Assembly (NCBI RefSeq): GCF_036324505.1
Contig: NC_086368.1
Span: 22,808,378-22,872,377, forward strand
Reading direction: 5' to 3'
DNA length: 64,000 bases
DNA from: Eleginops maclovinus
Lineage: Eukaryota > Chordata > Actinopteri > Perciformes > Eleginopidae
The translations under genes were made by a program, and so were the position numbers. Under the pieces are notes generated by a model, which saw nothing but the letters and a program-made list of their open reading frames with translations, did not search any database and was not told where the DNA came from. Shown here in pieces: positions 1 through 56,578 of the stretch. How positions within the stretch are numbered: the first letter of the stretch is position 1; each line of letters opens with the position of its first letter.

Positions 1-291
1 TGTGATGTATCTCCTTTTTCCCCCCTCCACTTTATCGCCCTGTCTTGAACACATCGTCTCACTACCGCTTCCTGTCAATACCTCTCTTTCTCTTTGGACA
101 GTATCACTTCCAGCTGATTAAAACCTCAATGTAAACACACAACAGATGTCACACTTTAACACAATTTGTTCCAATGGCTGTTTTCTGGAGTGGATTTGAC
201 TCCCGACCAGCACATACCTGCATCTAGATGGTTTTCCTGTGACACCAAATGACTCACTTGTTGATGCTGGCAGCAGGGATAGATCTTAATG

Positions 292-427
<136 letters not shown>

Positions 428-1399
428 CAGCTTATGCAAGTCTCTCTGCAGCTTTCGCACACATACAAGCACAATGAGATCCCCTGATGCACTATTAACA
501 CAGACTGACACCAGCAGAGCCACATACACACTTTGTCTCTTACACACACAAACACATACACACACTCACGCACGCAAGCACGCTCTCATGCACACATGCA
601 CACACACGGCAATCCAAGCAAGAGGAATTTCTAGCTACAAGTATGAGTCATTCCCTGATTAAATTATCAGGCTCCCACTCCTGATGGATAAAGACACACA
701 TCCTCTGCCTCCGTCACAGCTCCCCCCTCACTCTCATCTGCAAGCGTCACTACTTTCTAACCTCCATCCCTTTCCCTCATTATCATTTGTGTCCTTATTT
801 CTAAATACGGTAGAGGTAGGAAAATAACATCACAGCATAATGGCAGATATAAAAAACCTTTTCTCTTTCCAGTGTTTTTCTTAATAGCTTTGTCCTTCCT
901 GGGCAGACGAAGAAGATGAATCACAATGCTTTATTTGAACTGTAACGTGGCAGTAGCAGGGACACAGGCTGATGTGGAAATACACTAAACGGCACTTTAA
1001 GGCCAATTCCATTAGTGTCATCATCCCTCATAGGCAAAAATGATTCATCTCAATTTGTTTTCTTATTCCCCACAAGCGTGTGACTCATGTTCGGTTAGCG
1101 CAGGTGCGGAGAAGTGGAAGATGAGAGAACAAATAATGTGAAGCTCTCTGTTTCCAGAAAGCAACACACATTAACATCCTTCTATCTAAATCTAAGTTAT
1201 GTATAATGGTAGATGGTATAGTAGAATAGTAGTCTGGTTGTGCAAGTTTTCTTAAATACGTTTTGTCACTGTATTTATATTATATGTGAGTTTTTTCATT
1301 TTAAATTGCTTAATGATTACCGATTCAGATTACTGGTCATTGTTGTATGATGGTATAAATGTATTGTTGAAAATAATATAACAGCAACTCATTATATTT

Positions 1400-1630
1400 G
1401 GTCAGAATGGCAATTGATTATTATGTTGAAATAATTCATCAATTATTCAATCAAAAGAAATAATCAACATTTATTGAAAATTATTCATTGATTTTAACCG
1501 TTTTTGTCATTTTTTATAAATATCTTTGGAAAGTCGACTATTTTTACTGTTTTCTGACAAATAATTAAGCAAACTACTATTCATCAAATCTAACAATGTG
1601 ATGAAAATAATTGTGAGTTGCAGCCCTAAT
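1400..1630 (-). mobile_element. hAT-like MITE fragment
   Basis: Read on the minus strand, the segment begins TAGGGCTGCAACTCACAA and continues with ATTATTTTCATCA and AT-rich sequence. That terminus is shared by a very common teleost hAT-type MITE. The far end is not clearly defined. Confidence 0.5.
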
Positions 1631-2041
1631 AGAGAAACTTGACTTTAATAAGTATTAACACCATCCAAATGTATGTAGTTTATTTTAGGATCAAAACCAT
1701 TAAAGATGTCATTCACAGTGGAGAACACAAGAGTTCAGCCTACGGTCAGGATGAAGTGTTAGTAATGGATCTGGAAGATGATGCAGAGCTCTGACAATCC
1801 ACAGACCACTGCTACTACTTGGCCTCAAAGGTCTGATAACCCTCCCATTCAGGGTGCATTGGGACCTAATGCCGTGCTCTACTCCATCCTGCAGGATTAC
1901 AGTCTCTCTCTCCTCTCCACTGTCACCAATTAAGCAAATGGCTCTTTTGGTTAGAACTGCTTGATGGCATGCTTCATTGTTTTGTTACATTCTGCACACA
2001 TGCAAGCATTCAAATTGCTGACTGAAATGCACATACAGTGC

Positions 2042-2166
<125 letters not shown>

Positions 2167-2490
2167 CTGCTGTGTGGAGCTGTCCAGCACTCACAGTGCT
2201 TCAGAGAGTCTCAGGGGAGAACAGACCAGCTGCATGCAAGCAGAAGGCTGAACCAGACACAACAGAAGTACAACACATACAAACAGAAGGATGGATATTA
2301 AACTAAATGATTTTTTTTTGGAGATCTGGAAAGTATGAAGTTTTCACATATTTTAAAAACAGGAACAGACTTCTTTAAACGTGCAACAACTAGATCAGTT
2401 GAACCACTTGTTGAATTTATGATTCTCAATCCTGATTGATTGCTTTGTGTTGTTTGTTCGTGTGACATTCAAGCTTTATTAGAGACTCAC

Positions 2491-2613
2491 CAGGTACCAC
2501 TGCTGGTTCCACATAGGATCATCGAACAGCTTGTCCACCGGGCAGTCCCTGCACCCCCCGAGGGATGCTCGCTTGTTGCGGCGTTTCTCGTACTGCTGCT
2601 CTGCCCACAGCAC
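2491..2613 (-). CDS. pcsk1: pcsk1 coding exon 3
   Basis: It encodes 41 residues, [17 protein letters not shown] through [11 protein letters not shown]. It holds the RRNKR primary propeptide cleavage site and the start of the mature enzyme. The donor is GTGAGT. The next exon is not found in the 2.5 kb to its left. Confidence 0.93.
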
Positions 2614-4494
2614 CTACAGATAGACAGGAAGAGACACCTTACTTTAAATGGACAATATGATAATTGTCAGAATCATACCTACTATATATTTGGGTTTTAC
2701 TCTGAAATATTTGCATGTTCAACATTTTAAAATGTTGAAATCTCATTCTATCTGTCTTATTGAAGTTGTATTTACCCTCTGACTGAAACACTCTGTTCGA
2801 GCGCATATATCTTTAAGGCTGCTTCCCAAAAAACTCCAGTCTACTTTAATTGGCTTGGAAGAACAATTTGGTGACCTTTGGGATCTGAACAAGTGAGTTT
2901 TTCATAGTATGCCGCCTTCAACCTTTTAAAAACGAGACATAATGTTGTGCACAGCATGGAAAAGCTGATAGCTAAGAGTGGCCACTCACCCGATCATCCT
3001 CCGACAGCCGCCTGGTGATGTGGTTGGCGCTTCGTTTCATTCTGCTAGGATGGTTGCGATGTTTGAACAAGAAATGGTCTTTCAGGGCCCCAATCTGCAG
3101 AGATGAAGGCATGAGATAGTCTGAATATTTTATAGAAAATTACATAAAACCGGCCATCTGGTCTATGATCCCTGTCAAACAGGTCTGAAAACAGTATAAT
3201 CTCTCAGGAAGAAATCTTCAGGTATTCAGTTTTGAAAAAAGAAAAAACAGTTCACCAAAGAGTTACATCTTTATCAATGTCCTTATTTTTAAATATGTGA
3301 GGCTTTTGACTGCTGTGAGCTACATAGTTGGATAGTACATTTCTAGTATAGAGAGTATTTTCAGGTTTTATTTTAATTAAATCACATTGGAAACAAGCAA
3401 AGTACAATAAAGACGCTCTACAAGTGTGTATGCTTTTCTGAGGATGCAGCCTTAATGTGCATTTTTGGCAAAAGAAGAACAATTATTATTAACATTATTG
3501 CCATGGACGGACCGATGCTAATCAGTAAAATGCCTGGAATATGCAAACAATGTTTTCTTTTAATGATGTTTAGATAGATTAGAAGGGTGATGATTTAATT
3601 GTGACTGAAGTGTCTTTCAAACAAATGTGGGATAAAATAGAAACAGATATGGGATTGTGGTTTTAACGGAGCAGCAGAAGAAGATGGCATACAGTTTGCC
3701 TCAGCATCCATGACAGCTCAGTTAATCATTGACCGCTGCGGCTCAGAGCTACAGGTTTCACATTAATGTCCTTATATGATTCCCTATAATGTGTTTGTAT
3801 AAGCAAAAGCAGCATGAGTCAGTCTGAAATGACTGGAAACACAGGGATGTAAAGAACAAGGTATATTAGAAACCAGAGTTATCAGGAGTGTGTAAACAGT
3901 GAGTCATGGATTGATTGAATCCTCCTGCTTTCTTTTATCATGGTGCTGAACATTTACTGTGTGCTTTTGGGCAATCATAAATGCAATGAGTTTCCATGAT
4001 AATGACCTTTTCAAACACAGCAGAATAATTGATGGAACTATTGCATGCTGATTTTGTAGGCTGCAGGCTTTATTAACATTTCATGATTCATTTTGCTTTT
4101 ATGGTTTCTACTGTTAAATTAGACGTTTGATATTAAAATGAGACATTATTCAGGTCGCAGTTTGCTTTGATAACACGCCAAATCACTGATATTCATTAAA
4201 ACTGCCAGCACACTCCTTAATGTTATGAACATTTGGAGTTTTTTTAGTGAAACGGCAGCCAGTGCATTGCATTCAGGAGCTGCTCCGGGACATTTTGGTG
4301 CCTACCTGTCGGACCAGTTTGTAGTCCAGCTCTTTGGCGATCGACTCTGCAGCGTCCAGTCCTCCGGGGATCTCCACTGCCCACTCGTTCAGGTACTGCC
4401 TGTCCCCGAGAGAGGACTCCTGAGACCGGGGAACCACGGAGAAGAGGACGGCGAAAACACAACACATCATCGCTGGACGACATATCACTTCCAT
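2491..4494 (-). CDS. pcsk1: pcsk1, prohormone convertase 1 (5' part of gene, three coding exons)
   Basis: This is the start of a subtilisin/kexin-type serine protease that processes prohormones in dense-core secretory granules. Three minus-strand exons (4306-4494, 2990-3094, 2491-2613), all phase 0, join to 139 residues: a hydrophobic signal segment, a prodomain with [10 protein letters not shown], and two basic sites, RMKRSA (inner prodomain site) and RRNKRA (primary autocatalytic cleavage). The motif [15 protein letters not shown] is diagnostic of PCSK1. The catalytic Asp/His/Ser exons are not in the window, so the gene continues past its left edge. It is divergent from cast, and pcsk1-cast adjacency is conserved in vertebrates. 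Paralogues such as PCSK2 or furin fit the prodomain less well. Confidence 0.93.
2990..3094 (-). CDS. pcsk1: pcsk1 coding exon 2
   Basis: It encodes 35 residues of prodomain beginning [20 protein letters not shown], with the inner dibasic site [13 protein letters not shown]. The acceptor is CTGCAG and the donor GTGAGT; it is phase 0 at both ends. Confidence 0.93.
3095..4305. other. pcsk1 intron 1
   Basis: AT-rich intron between coding exons 1 and 2 with nothing recognisable. The shorter intron 2 (2614-2989) is also plain. Confidence 0.8.
4306..4494 (-). CDS. pcsk1: pcsk1 coding exon 1
   Basis: It runs from the ATG (4494-4492) to the donor GTAGGC and encodes 63 residues. These are a signal peptide (hydrophobic stretch [11 protein letters not shown]) and the first half of the prodomain ([19 protein letters not shown]). 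It ends in phase 0. Confidence 0.93.
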
Positions 4495-4775
4495 CTCAGA
4501 GGAAATCCAACCAGATAAAGAAAATAATATATATGTACAAACAGCTTCCCAAGAAAGCAGCCAAACCCGAAACCCTTTGTCAAGATATTAAAGAGCTGTC
4601 CTTGTTTTTTTCCTTCTTATTCCTTAGGAAACCGCTGGCTGAGAGATGGATGGAAGGAGGATCTGCGCGTTATTGGTCCGCCAAGGAGAGGAAACACTGG
4701 TAATGGGGAGGGTTGGTCTGTGCGTGTGTGTGTGGTCTCGATGGGGGGTGTACACACGTCAAATTACGGCTGCTC

Positions 4776-4783
4776 TGACGTCA
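4776..4783. promoter_or_regulatory. CRE palindrome upstream of pcsk1
   Basis: A perfect TGACGTCA cAMP-response element lies about 280 bp upstream of the pcsk1 ATG; a half-site (ACGTCA) lies nearby at about 4757. PCSK1 promoters in mammals are known to be CRE-driven. The match is seen; its use is inferred. Confidence 0.6.
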
Positions 4784-5112
4784 GTTTGGCATAGTCTACC
4801 TTTGCTAAGATGTGAGTTCGAGTCCCTGGGGGAGAAACTCTGAACGGGAGGAGGAGGAGGAGATCCGACTAAAAATATCCCTGTTTGTCCCTGAAGAAGA
4901 GGGAAGAAGAGGAGGAGGAGACATTGGGAAAAAGCACAACAATAACATGAATCCTGCTTATGATGTTTATCATTATGGCTGCAGCGTCCGTTCACTGTGA
5001 GAGAAAAAATGTGTGTGACATATCAAAGGTCGACTGATGTTTTGTGCCACAGCTTATCGATTAGAGGAATCGGTCTCAATCAATAATACATGACGGCCAG
5101 AGACAGAGAGGA

Positions 5113-5130
5113 GGGGGGGGGGGGGGGGGG
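5113..5130 (+). repeat. poly-G tract
   Basis: Eighteen consecutive G residues follow a purine-rich run (GACAGAGAGGA). The tract could form a G-quadruplex and is a typical place for sequencing error. Confidence 0.95.
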
Positions 5131-7155
5131 ACTCAGCACCGCGGACAGTTCCTCTCTCACACCGCAGATCCTCATCAGGTGATGAAACTGAAACCAAACA
5201 CTGGGATGTGAGGGAAATGGGTCACTACAGCAGAGGAAACTGCACAAAACAGAATAATCATTAAAGCAAATTGCATTTACGCATTTCATTTGCAGGCAAG
5301 CAGTATAATATTCATACTGTTTACTAGAATAACAACAATATTGGATATGATATGTGAAAAACACACCAAAAACATGTTCAGAAATATTTTTAGGAAAACT
5401 TAGAACAAATGGATTAAAGCTGTAAAGTCAGACTTAGCTGACAGAATAGAATACAAAGAAAACATGTATTACTCATAGGCATCTAGTAGCTCACTCTATA
5501 TTTAAGGTAAAGGCAGTTTCCTTTTATTTTTAAATACATGATTTGAAAGTAAGTAGGAATACTAGATGGAAACAATCCCAAATCCATTACAAAACAAGAG
5601 AGTAAAATAGTCTAGCTGCTAAGAAAGACAAAAAGGTAACTTTTATTAAAGCAAATCACAATTTCTTTTCGTCTTTCATTGAAAAAAACCAATCTGAATC
5701 TAATGTACATTCAATATTTGTTCAAATTGACTGTCCAAATATATCCTGTTTTTTTTTTCATCAACCTACATAAAGCAGTGTTTGCAACCAATTGTTTTAA
5801 TGTTGTTTTCACGACATCAGACGCTGTTCAAGTTGTTTACTGAACAGTACACAATGGTCCTGAAATAAACGTGTGTAAGAGTGGGTGTTATTTTTCCCCC
5901 TCTCAAACACAATGGAGGTTGTGTATGTGCAGTGCATGCCAGACAGACTCTACAGATCAAACTCAAACAAAACAACAATAAGAGCCTCATATTGAAAAGG
6001 ACTCGCCAGTTTAATTCAGATGTACCATGTTTGTCTAAAAATACAGTGAGCTTGTTAATCATTGTGAGGTAAACTTCTCTGGACCGATAATGGTTCAGTC
6101 ACCTGGCCGTGTGCAAACAGGTCTGCACCAGATATGCAGTATAATCCACGTTTACCTAGCAACAACTGTTTGCTTTACACTGAGACACTCACTCAGTCAC
6201 ACAGAACACGCAGCTGAGCCACAGAAATCTAAGATGGACACTCTTTGTTGCAGGTGGGCATGGTTTCATTACAGGGCAGTGAATCTTTGACTTTCATTGA
6301 TTCTCGGCTGCCTCTCTCTTTATCTCTGAGCTGTGAGGGCGTGTGTGTTTCTCTGCAGGCTGATCATCCATTGTGAGGACATACACAACAACGCACACAC
6401 ATCATTTCACTCAACTGAGGTCAGAGGTCTGAGCGGGGGCTAATTATCTTTCCAGAATGAGAAGGAAAGTACTGGCTTTTAGCTAGAGGAGGATGACGCA
6501 GATGAAGCTGCCACCTCGACAGACGGTAACTCAACCAAAACCAATTAGGTGTAGCAAATACATGTGAGGACTTCCTGCTCATCTTAGAGCACATTTATGG
6601 TTCAGTGACAATTATAGCATTATACAGCTTTTTCACAATTACTCAACGATACCCTATTGTCAGGTTTTGTGTGTATATTTTAAACCGTTTTTGCAAGATA
6701 TAGAATATTTATCAAAATCCATCGACATATAGAAATGGTTTGACAATAAGATTGTATTTAAAGTAACTTAAGCTAAAACGACTCATCACCAGACTCCCAA
6801 CAGCAGTGAATTGGACTTCATGTCACCCGCGGACCCCGTGTAATCTGCTGCCTGTGACACTCAACAAGGACTCGTGGTTGCCATGCCAACCTACTCTTTT
6901 GGTCATCTTTGTTGACGCTGTGGCTGTCCGACAGAAACTGTGTGATACATGAAAGAGTTCCTGTCATATTTGACCTGCAGTACACTGACTATTAATGACT
7001 TTATTGCATTATCATTTCCTAATGGATAATGGGTGTTTTTAAGCCTCTCATTGGGATGGATAACTTACATATTAAAGGCTAAACAGGACATTTATTGAGG
7101 TCCTTCATTTTTTAAGGTTAAACATTTACATTCTTTCGTCAATACTTATTATTTT

Positions 7156-7385
7156 AAGGCAAGACAAGGCAAGGCAAGGCAAGGCAGGGCAGGGCAGGGC
7201 GAGGCGAGGCGAGGCGAGGCGAGGCGAGGCGAGGCGAGGCGAGGCGAGGCGAGGCGAGGCGAGGCGAGGCGAGGCGAGGCGAGGCGAGGCGAGGCGAGGC
7301 GAGGCAAGGCAAGGCAAGGCAAGGCAAGGCAAGGCAAGGCAAGGCAAGGCAAGGCAAGGCAAGGCAAGGCAAGGCAAGGCAAGGC
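7156..7385. repeat. pentanucleotide satellite (AGGCA/AGGCG)n
   Basis: About 46 copies of a 5-bp unit form homogeneous blocks: AGGCA units, three AGGGC units, then about 20 AGGCG units, then about 17 AGGCA units. Block variants suggest slippage of separate sub-arrays. The long Leu/Pro/Cys/Ala frames across it are artefacts. Confidence 0.97.
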
Positions 7386-9473
7386 TCGTTTATTTATAAA
7401 AGCAACCTTCAAAATGAGGCAATTCAAGAGCATTTCAAAAAAATATCAGCATTAAGAACATTGAGATATGGTGCAGCTGAATCACATTATAAAATCACCT
7501 TTATAAACATTAAGAGACACACAATATTTAGTACCAAGTGTACTTGTTTCTCTCTGTCTGTTTTGTGTCAATGTGGATTTTGTGCGTGTTTTTTTGCTGT
7601 GTTACATATTATATGAATGTAAAAGGCTGTATGTCATGGTGGTAAATAAATGAACATATTGTGGGGAAGAACAGAAGAAAAGTAAACCCTAAAACAAGGA
7701 AAGAAGGAAATAAAAATATACTTTTATGGACATATATGGAGATATACATGCAATGGTAAGGAATACATCTATAATAGATTTAACAAATTCTGCTAAGAAG
7801 TAAGACATCTCTTAAAATGTTTACTCATTTATAAAGGCCACTAAAACATCCATATTTAGTAATGACAGTTGACAGTGGATTTAGATGTTCATTGACTGTT
7901 TTTACCCGCTTTCATTGAGAAGTGAAGTTAGTTATTATGGTGAAGAAGCAGAAGTCACATTGTTTGTTTAATAACTCACTGTGTAAATGTCTCAGCTGTT
8001 GCAAATAGTAGTAAAACTATAAACAGAACGAGCAAAGGTTAAGAAATATTTCATTCATTTATGTCAACAGCGCTCGATCAGCATTACAAATGTCATCTGT
8101 TATCAGAGGAAGTTATAAAAATGTCGTCCCGGTGTCAAACAGATTGACTGTTCCTCTCTGGAAGGACGTGAAAGGGTTCACAGAGTTATCAGGAGGTGTG
8201 AAGGTCAGACGGACTGTGTCTCTGAAGGGCAGCAGAGCGATGAGTCCATGCTCAGACATACAAGACATCACGTTCATACAACACTGAAGACAGAGATAAA
8301 GGACAAAGGACTCACAGGAAGTGCACCAATCAGACAGGAAGTGTGCTGAATTTATTTTTCTTTTGTGTAATCAGTTGGCTCTCATAACCTGCCTTGATAC
8401 ACAATCAATTTACATGTCACTCACTTCGTTTCATCTGCTTTCCTTATAGCACAACCATACGGTATGGTCTGAACCTCATAGATATTGAGTAATCATATTT
8501 ATAATATGTAAATAGGGGTTTAATCTTGTATTATTCATTAAAAAAAAGAGGAAAAAAAGCTATGGCAAGAAACAGATGGGGACTGTCATACAGTAGTCAA
8601 GATTTGTTAAATCATATATTTATTTTACAGGTTAGAAAAATGCATGCAGAAACACTGATAAAGTATATGCCCATGGTAAATAAACACGACATAATGGAAA
8701 ACGAAATCATTGGGAATGCACCTTTTTTGACCTGACCTATGCATTAAGAGTTGATGATTGTAGAAAGGAGGAGAAAAACGATGTACACTGTAGTCCAACA
8801 AACAACATTATAAATCCCACATATATTCATTTTCATTGATTTACACTGAGAAAAATGAATGCTTGCAGTCATCCATGAGAAAGTAGTCCCATGATTTAAT
8901 ATCAGTTTATATAAGAAGGTTTGAATTTAATATTAGAATAATTTAAATAATTAGAATAAAATGTGTTACTAAATGCTTCGGATGATTCATTACATTACAA
9001 TGTAATGTGGAGAATTGATGCTTTTGCGCAAAATGACTACAATAAGTGAAATTAACTATTAAGACAAACACCCAGAACAGCCAGAAACATGCATGGATGT
9101 ATACGCTTCAAGTATTCTATTGTTCACTTAAATGTTGGTTCATTAGATTTATATGGGCTAAACCTTGTAAATGCTACCCTTTTTCTTTTCTTTTTTATTG
9201 GCCAATGTGCAGGTAAAACTTGTGGGTTTCATTCTCTGACAGAAGATGTATAGACTTTCAGCTGTATCCTGTATCCTGACTTTCAATCGTTCCACTATTT
9301 TGCAGCCAATATATCAAAAAGGTTCCTTAAAAACTAGTCTAACAGGGGCAGTTCTTTCTATCCAGTTGTATAAATGTGCTTTAACTTGATGCATTTTATT
9401 AGTTGCTGTTTACATTAGACAGTGACCTGTTCCACACAGATTGTATTGGGCCTGCTGACAGTCCCTTTGTTGG

Positions 9474-9487
9474 CCAGCAGAGGGCAG
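9474..9487 (+). promoter_or_regulatory. CTCF-like motif
   Basis: CCAGCAGAGGGCAG fits the vertebrate CTCF core consensus (CCASYAGRKGGCR). It lies about 550 bp upstream of the first cast exon, between two divergent genes, where an insulator would be plausible. Confidence 0.5.
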
Positions 9488-10036
9488 CGTTGTTCTAAAT
9501 AAAGGCTCCAGCTCTTTGAGAGGAAGAGGATATCAGCGGTGAGTCAACTCTTCCCAGAGCTGTGGGGCGTATCCCGTCATACCCCAAAACAGAGTGTGTG
9601 TGTTTGTGTGTGTTCTTCCTGTGTTGCATGTTGGTTTAATACTATTGCTAGACATGCATTGAATCACAAAGTAACTGCAGTTCGAATAGACCTCTTTATA
9701 CAACATCATTCACGATCACATCTGTATTTCAGCATTTCTCTGGTCTTGTCTGAACTAGTCCCGCGACGTTCTCTGAACATCATATAGAAAAACCCCGATA
9801 AAGCACAAGACTTTACTTGCTGCAGCTCCAGTTTTAATTGGCCTACATACAAACGCGAAAACATTTGCTCGTGCCAGCTTTCACATTGATCAATCATCGG
9901 AGCCGAACGTTTTCTCAGCGGGTGGGGCCACTTCTTTTCGCTCCAATGCGCAGATCAGTGTGTAAAGTCAGATTCCACACCAGTGCACTGAGGACGCTGA
10001 AGGGAAATTAAAATCGTAAATACACCAGTTTTAAAG

Positions 10037-53624
<43,588 letters not shown>

Positions 53625-53834
53625 ACCACTGGGTAAGGTTTGTTCTTATCTTATGCACGATTTACTTTCTAAAATATGAGGATAAAGCGCTGACTTCTGA
53701 ATATGTGTTGCAGGTTGTCAGCGCAATATGTCCCCCCGGCCACAGGGACGCGTCAGTGAGGGAGCTGCTCTCTGGATAATGATTCTATTTTTTCTATATT
53801 GCCTAGAATGTATACTGGATGAAAGACAAACCAA

Positions 53835-53835
<1 letters not shown>

Positions 53836-53877
<42 letters not shown>

Positions 53878-53890
53878 ACGCACACGCACA
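53836..53890. repeat. (CA)n microsatellite in the cast 3' UTR
   Basis: Uninterrupted CA units pass into ACGCAC-type hexamers. Confidence 0.95.
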
Positions 53891-54753
53891 CTCTGCATGT
53901 GGTGCCTTTTCGCTCGGTTTCACATGTATTTAAGTATGAAAGATGTTGGTTTTCTGTGGAGAATATGAAAAGACTGTTGAAACAAGATGGAGAATAGAAG
54001 AATGAAACAGAGAGGAGGGGAAACTGAGGGGAATGAGAGAGAAAGTCGGGTGATAATCTTTAGTTTTTGTTGGTTGGTGGTTTGGGCGTGCTGATGAGAG
54101 AAAGGCACAGCCCGTCAGAGTCCTTGATGTACATGTCAGCTGACAGATCTTCACACACTAATATTACAACACACTGTTGTGACGTTGGTTGGAGCGGAGG
54201 GGGGTGTAACGTATCGGGATGTTTGTGCAATCTTGACGTGCACAGAAAAGCCAAGTTTTCTATCATGATGTGGTCAGATGCCATTAATACACTAGTGTAA
54301 AGCTTAGTTTGCTTTTCTTGGTCAACACATAGTTTACATAATTAAATATGTCGAGGATTTCCAGGAGGTGTTCTGCTTAATTATATATCTAGGGATTCTT
54401 GCAAATGCCTTTAAATTTCTGTAGAGAAACATCTGTTTAAAAAACAAAAAGGTTCTTTTGTTTGTATCTGGCCTTGTAGAAAAAAAGAATTGCTTGTATC
54501 CAGAAGTGCACTTAGTGAACTGAGGTGGTTACAAGCTTTTTTAACTGCCCTTGTTTGTATACTGTAAAAAAAAAAGAAGAAAAAAAATGTTTTTGCTCTA
54601 TTGAAGACAACACTGTTTCATTTTTTATGGCTTTTTAAATATAAGTCAAAAATCAATATACGGCACCCTTGTTTTAGTTTTTCATGTCAAAGGTTTTGTG
54701 TGGGTGTGAGTCAAAAGATATGAGATGAATTTTAGATGAGGGAATGCTAATTA

Positions 54754-54759
54754 AATAAA
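54754..54759 (+). terminator. cast: cast poly(A) signal
   Basis: AATAAA in AT-rich sequence; a strong GU tract starts about 35 nt downstream, as expected of a downstream element. Confidence 0.6.
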
Positions 54760-54792
54760 TTAAAAAAATTAAAAATGTGAACATTGTAGTTG

Positions 54793-55052
<260 letters not shown>

Positions 55053-55120
55053 ATTTAGTTGTTTCCTCCAAAAGGACAAGGAAAATAAAGCATTATAAAC
55101 GGACTCTCTTGACCTTCATA

Positions 55121-55590
<470 letters not shown>

Positions 55591-55882
55591 AAAAAGAGGT
55601 ACTAATCTAACAATCTAGCAGGACATTTATAAGCCCTGAACGATGTTTCTTAACCCATGACTTTGTGGTCTTTCTCTCTGCATGCAGATTTAGCAGCCCA
55701 CTTCCTCTTTACAGCGACGGGCTTACAAAAAACGTTCGCTCAAACTTCACGTTAAACTTTATATTTCTGCGCCAAGATGATAGATAGGGAGGCAAATGAG
55801 TGGGTTTAATATGAAGAAAATACATACAATAATAACATGAATATAGACACAATTGGTTGTTTTTAATTGAGTGACAATATCT

Positions 55883-55888
55883 TTTATT
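55883..55888 (-). terminator. cd8a: cd8a poly(A) signal candidate
   Basis: AATAAA on the minus strand, about 640 bp beyond the cd8a stop. The AT-rich 3' UTR would span 55865-56529. Confidence 0.5.
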
Positions 55889-56529
55889 TGTTTAAAATTT
55901 CAAGTTACAAAAGAAACCACAAAAATAGGGTAATTTACAAATACTGTACATCCAATTCTACCGAATAAAGTATTTTTACTAACTGTCTGATACCAATTAC
56001 AAAATAAACTAAATAACTAAATAAAAACAAAACTCTAAAATGTTCCAACATTTCATTTTATATTTTGGTTAATCAGGGCACATTATCTTTATATCTTAAG
56101 TTGTAAGTTATATTTTAAACTAAAGGAAGGTTATGTTATAGTTTTAAAATGTTCAATACCAATCATGAATGTACAGTGCTGAGAAGTCCACGGGATTCAG
56201 ATTAAACTGTCATTTGGCTATATGGTATATTTTTAACATTCATGGAGAGCGGATAAATACACATTTGATTTCATGTTATTCCAATCAGAGTTCGATCTGA
56301 ATGTGAAAGCAAAGCATTATTTTACTGTCGCTATCAATGCAGGTAAAACTTTGACAATGAAGTATTTTATAAACTGAACATTTTCATTATTAAGGATCAA
56401 AAACAATGCATATTTTTTAAGCTTGCAGAAAAACATCGACCATGAACGTCATTAAGCTGACATAAGACACAAAATATTTAGCAACAGTAAAACATCACGG
56501 TAAAAGAATGTGCAGTTTCACCGTTTGGA

Positions 56530-56578
56530 TTAAACATGGCTGTTGGCCATCAGTTGTTTTCCAGGAGCAGCCACCGGC
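56530..56578 (-). CDS. cd8a: cd8a exon 6, C-terminus
   Basis: After the split Lys codon it reads PVAAPGKQLMANSHV, then TAA at 56532-56530. Acceptor CACACAG. Confidence 0.85.

Larger units (their letters stand above)
4495..10036. other. intergenic region between divergent pcsk1 and cast
   Basis: No gene is supported here. It holds the presumed pcsk1 promoter and GGA-rich tracts (4845-4920), a poly-G tract, a pentanucleotide satellite, a CTCF-like site and the presumed first cast promoter just left of 10037. Confidence 0.7.

Noticed and set aside
7126..7433. Pro/Leu/Cys/Ala repeat frames on the minus strand
   Set aside because: Pure pentanucleotide satellite with several overlapping frames open at once.
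8990..9010. Palindrome-like ACATTACAATGTAATGT
   Set aside because: Imperfect at the centre and in AT-rich DNA; no context to support a site.
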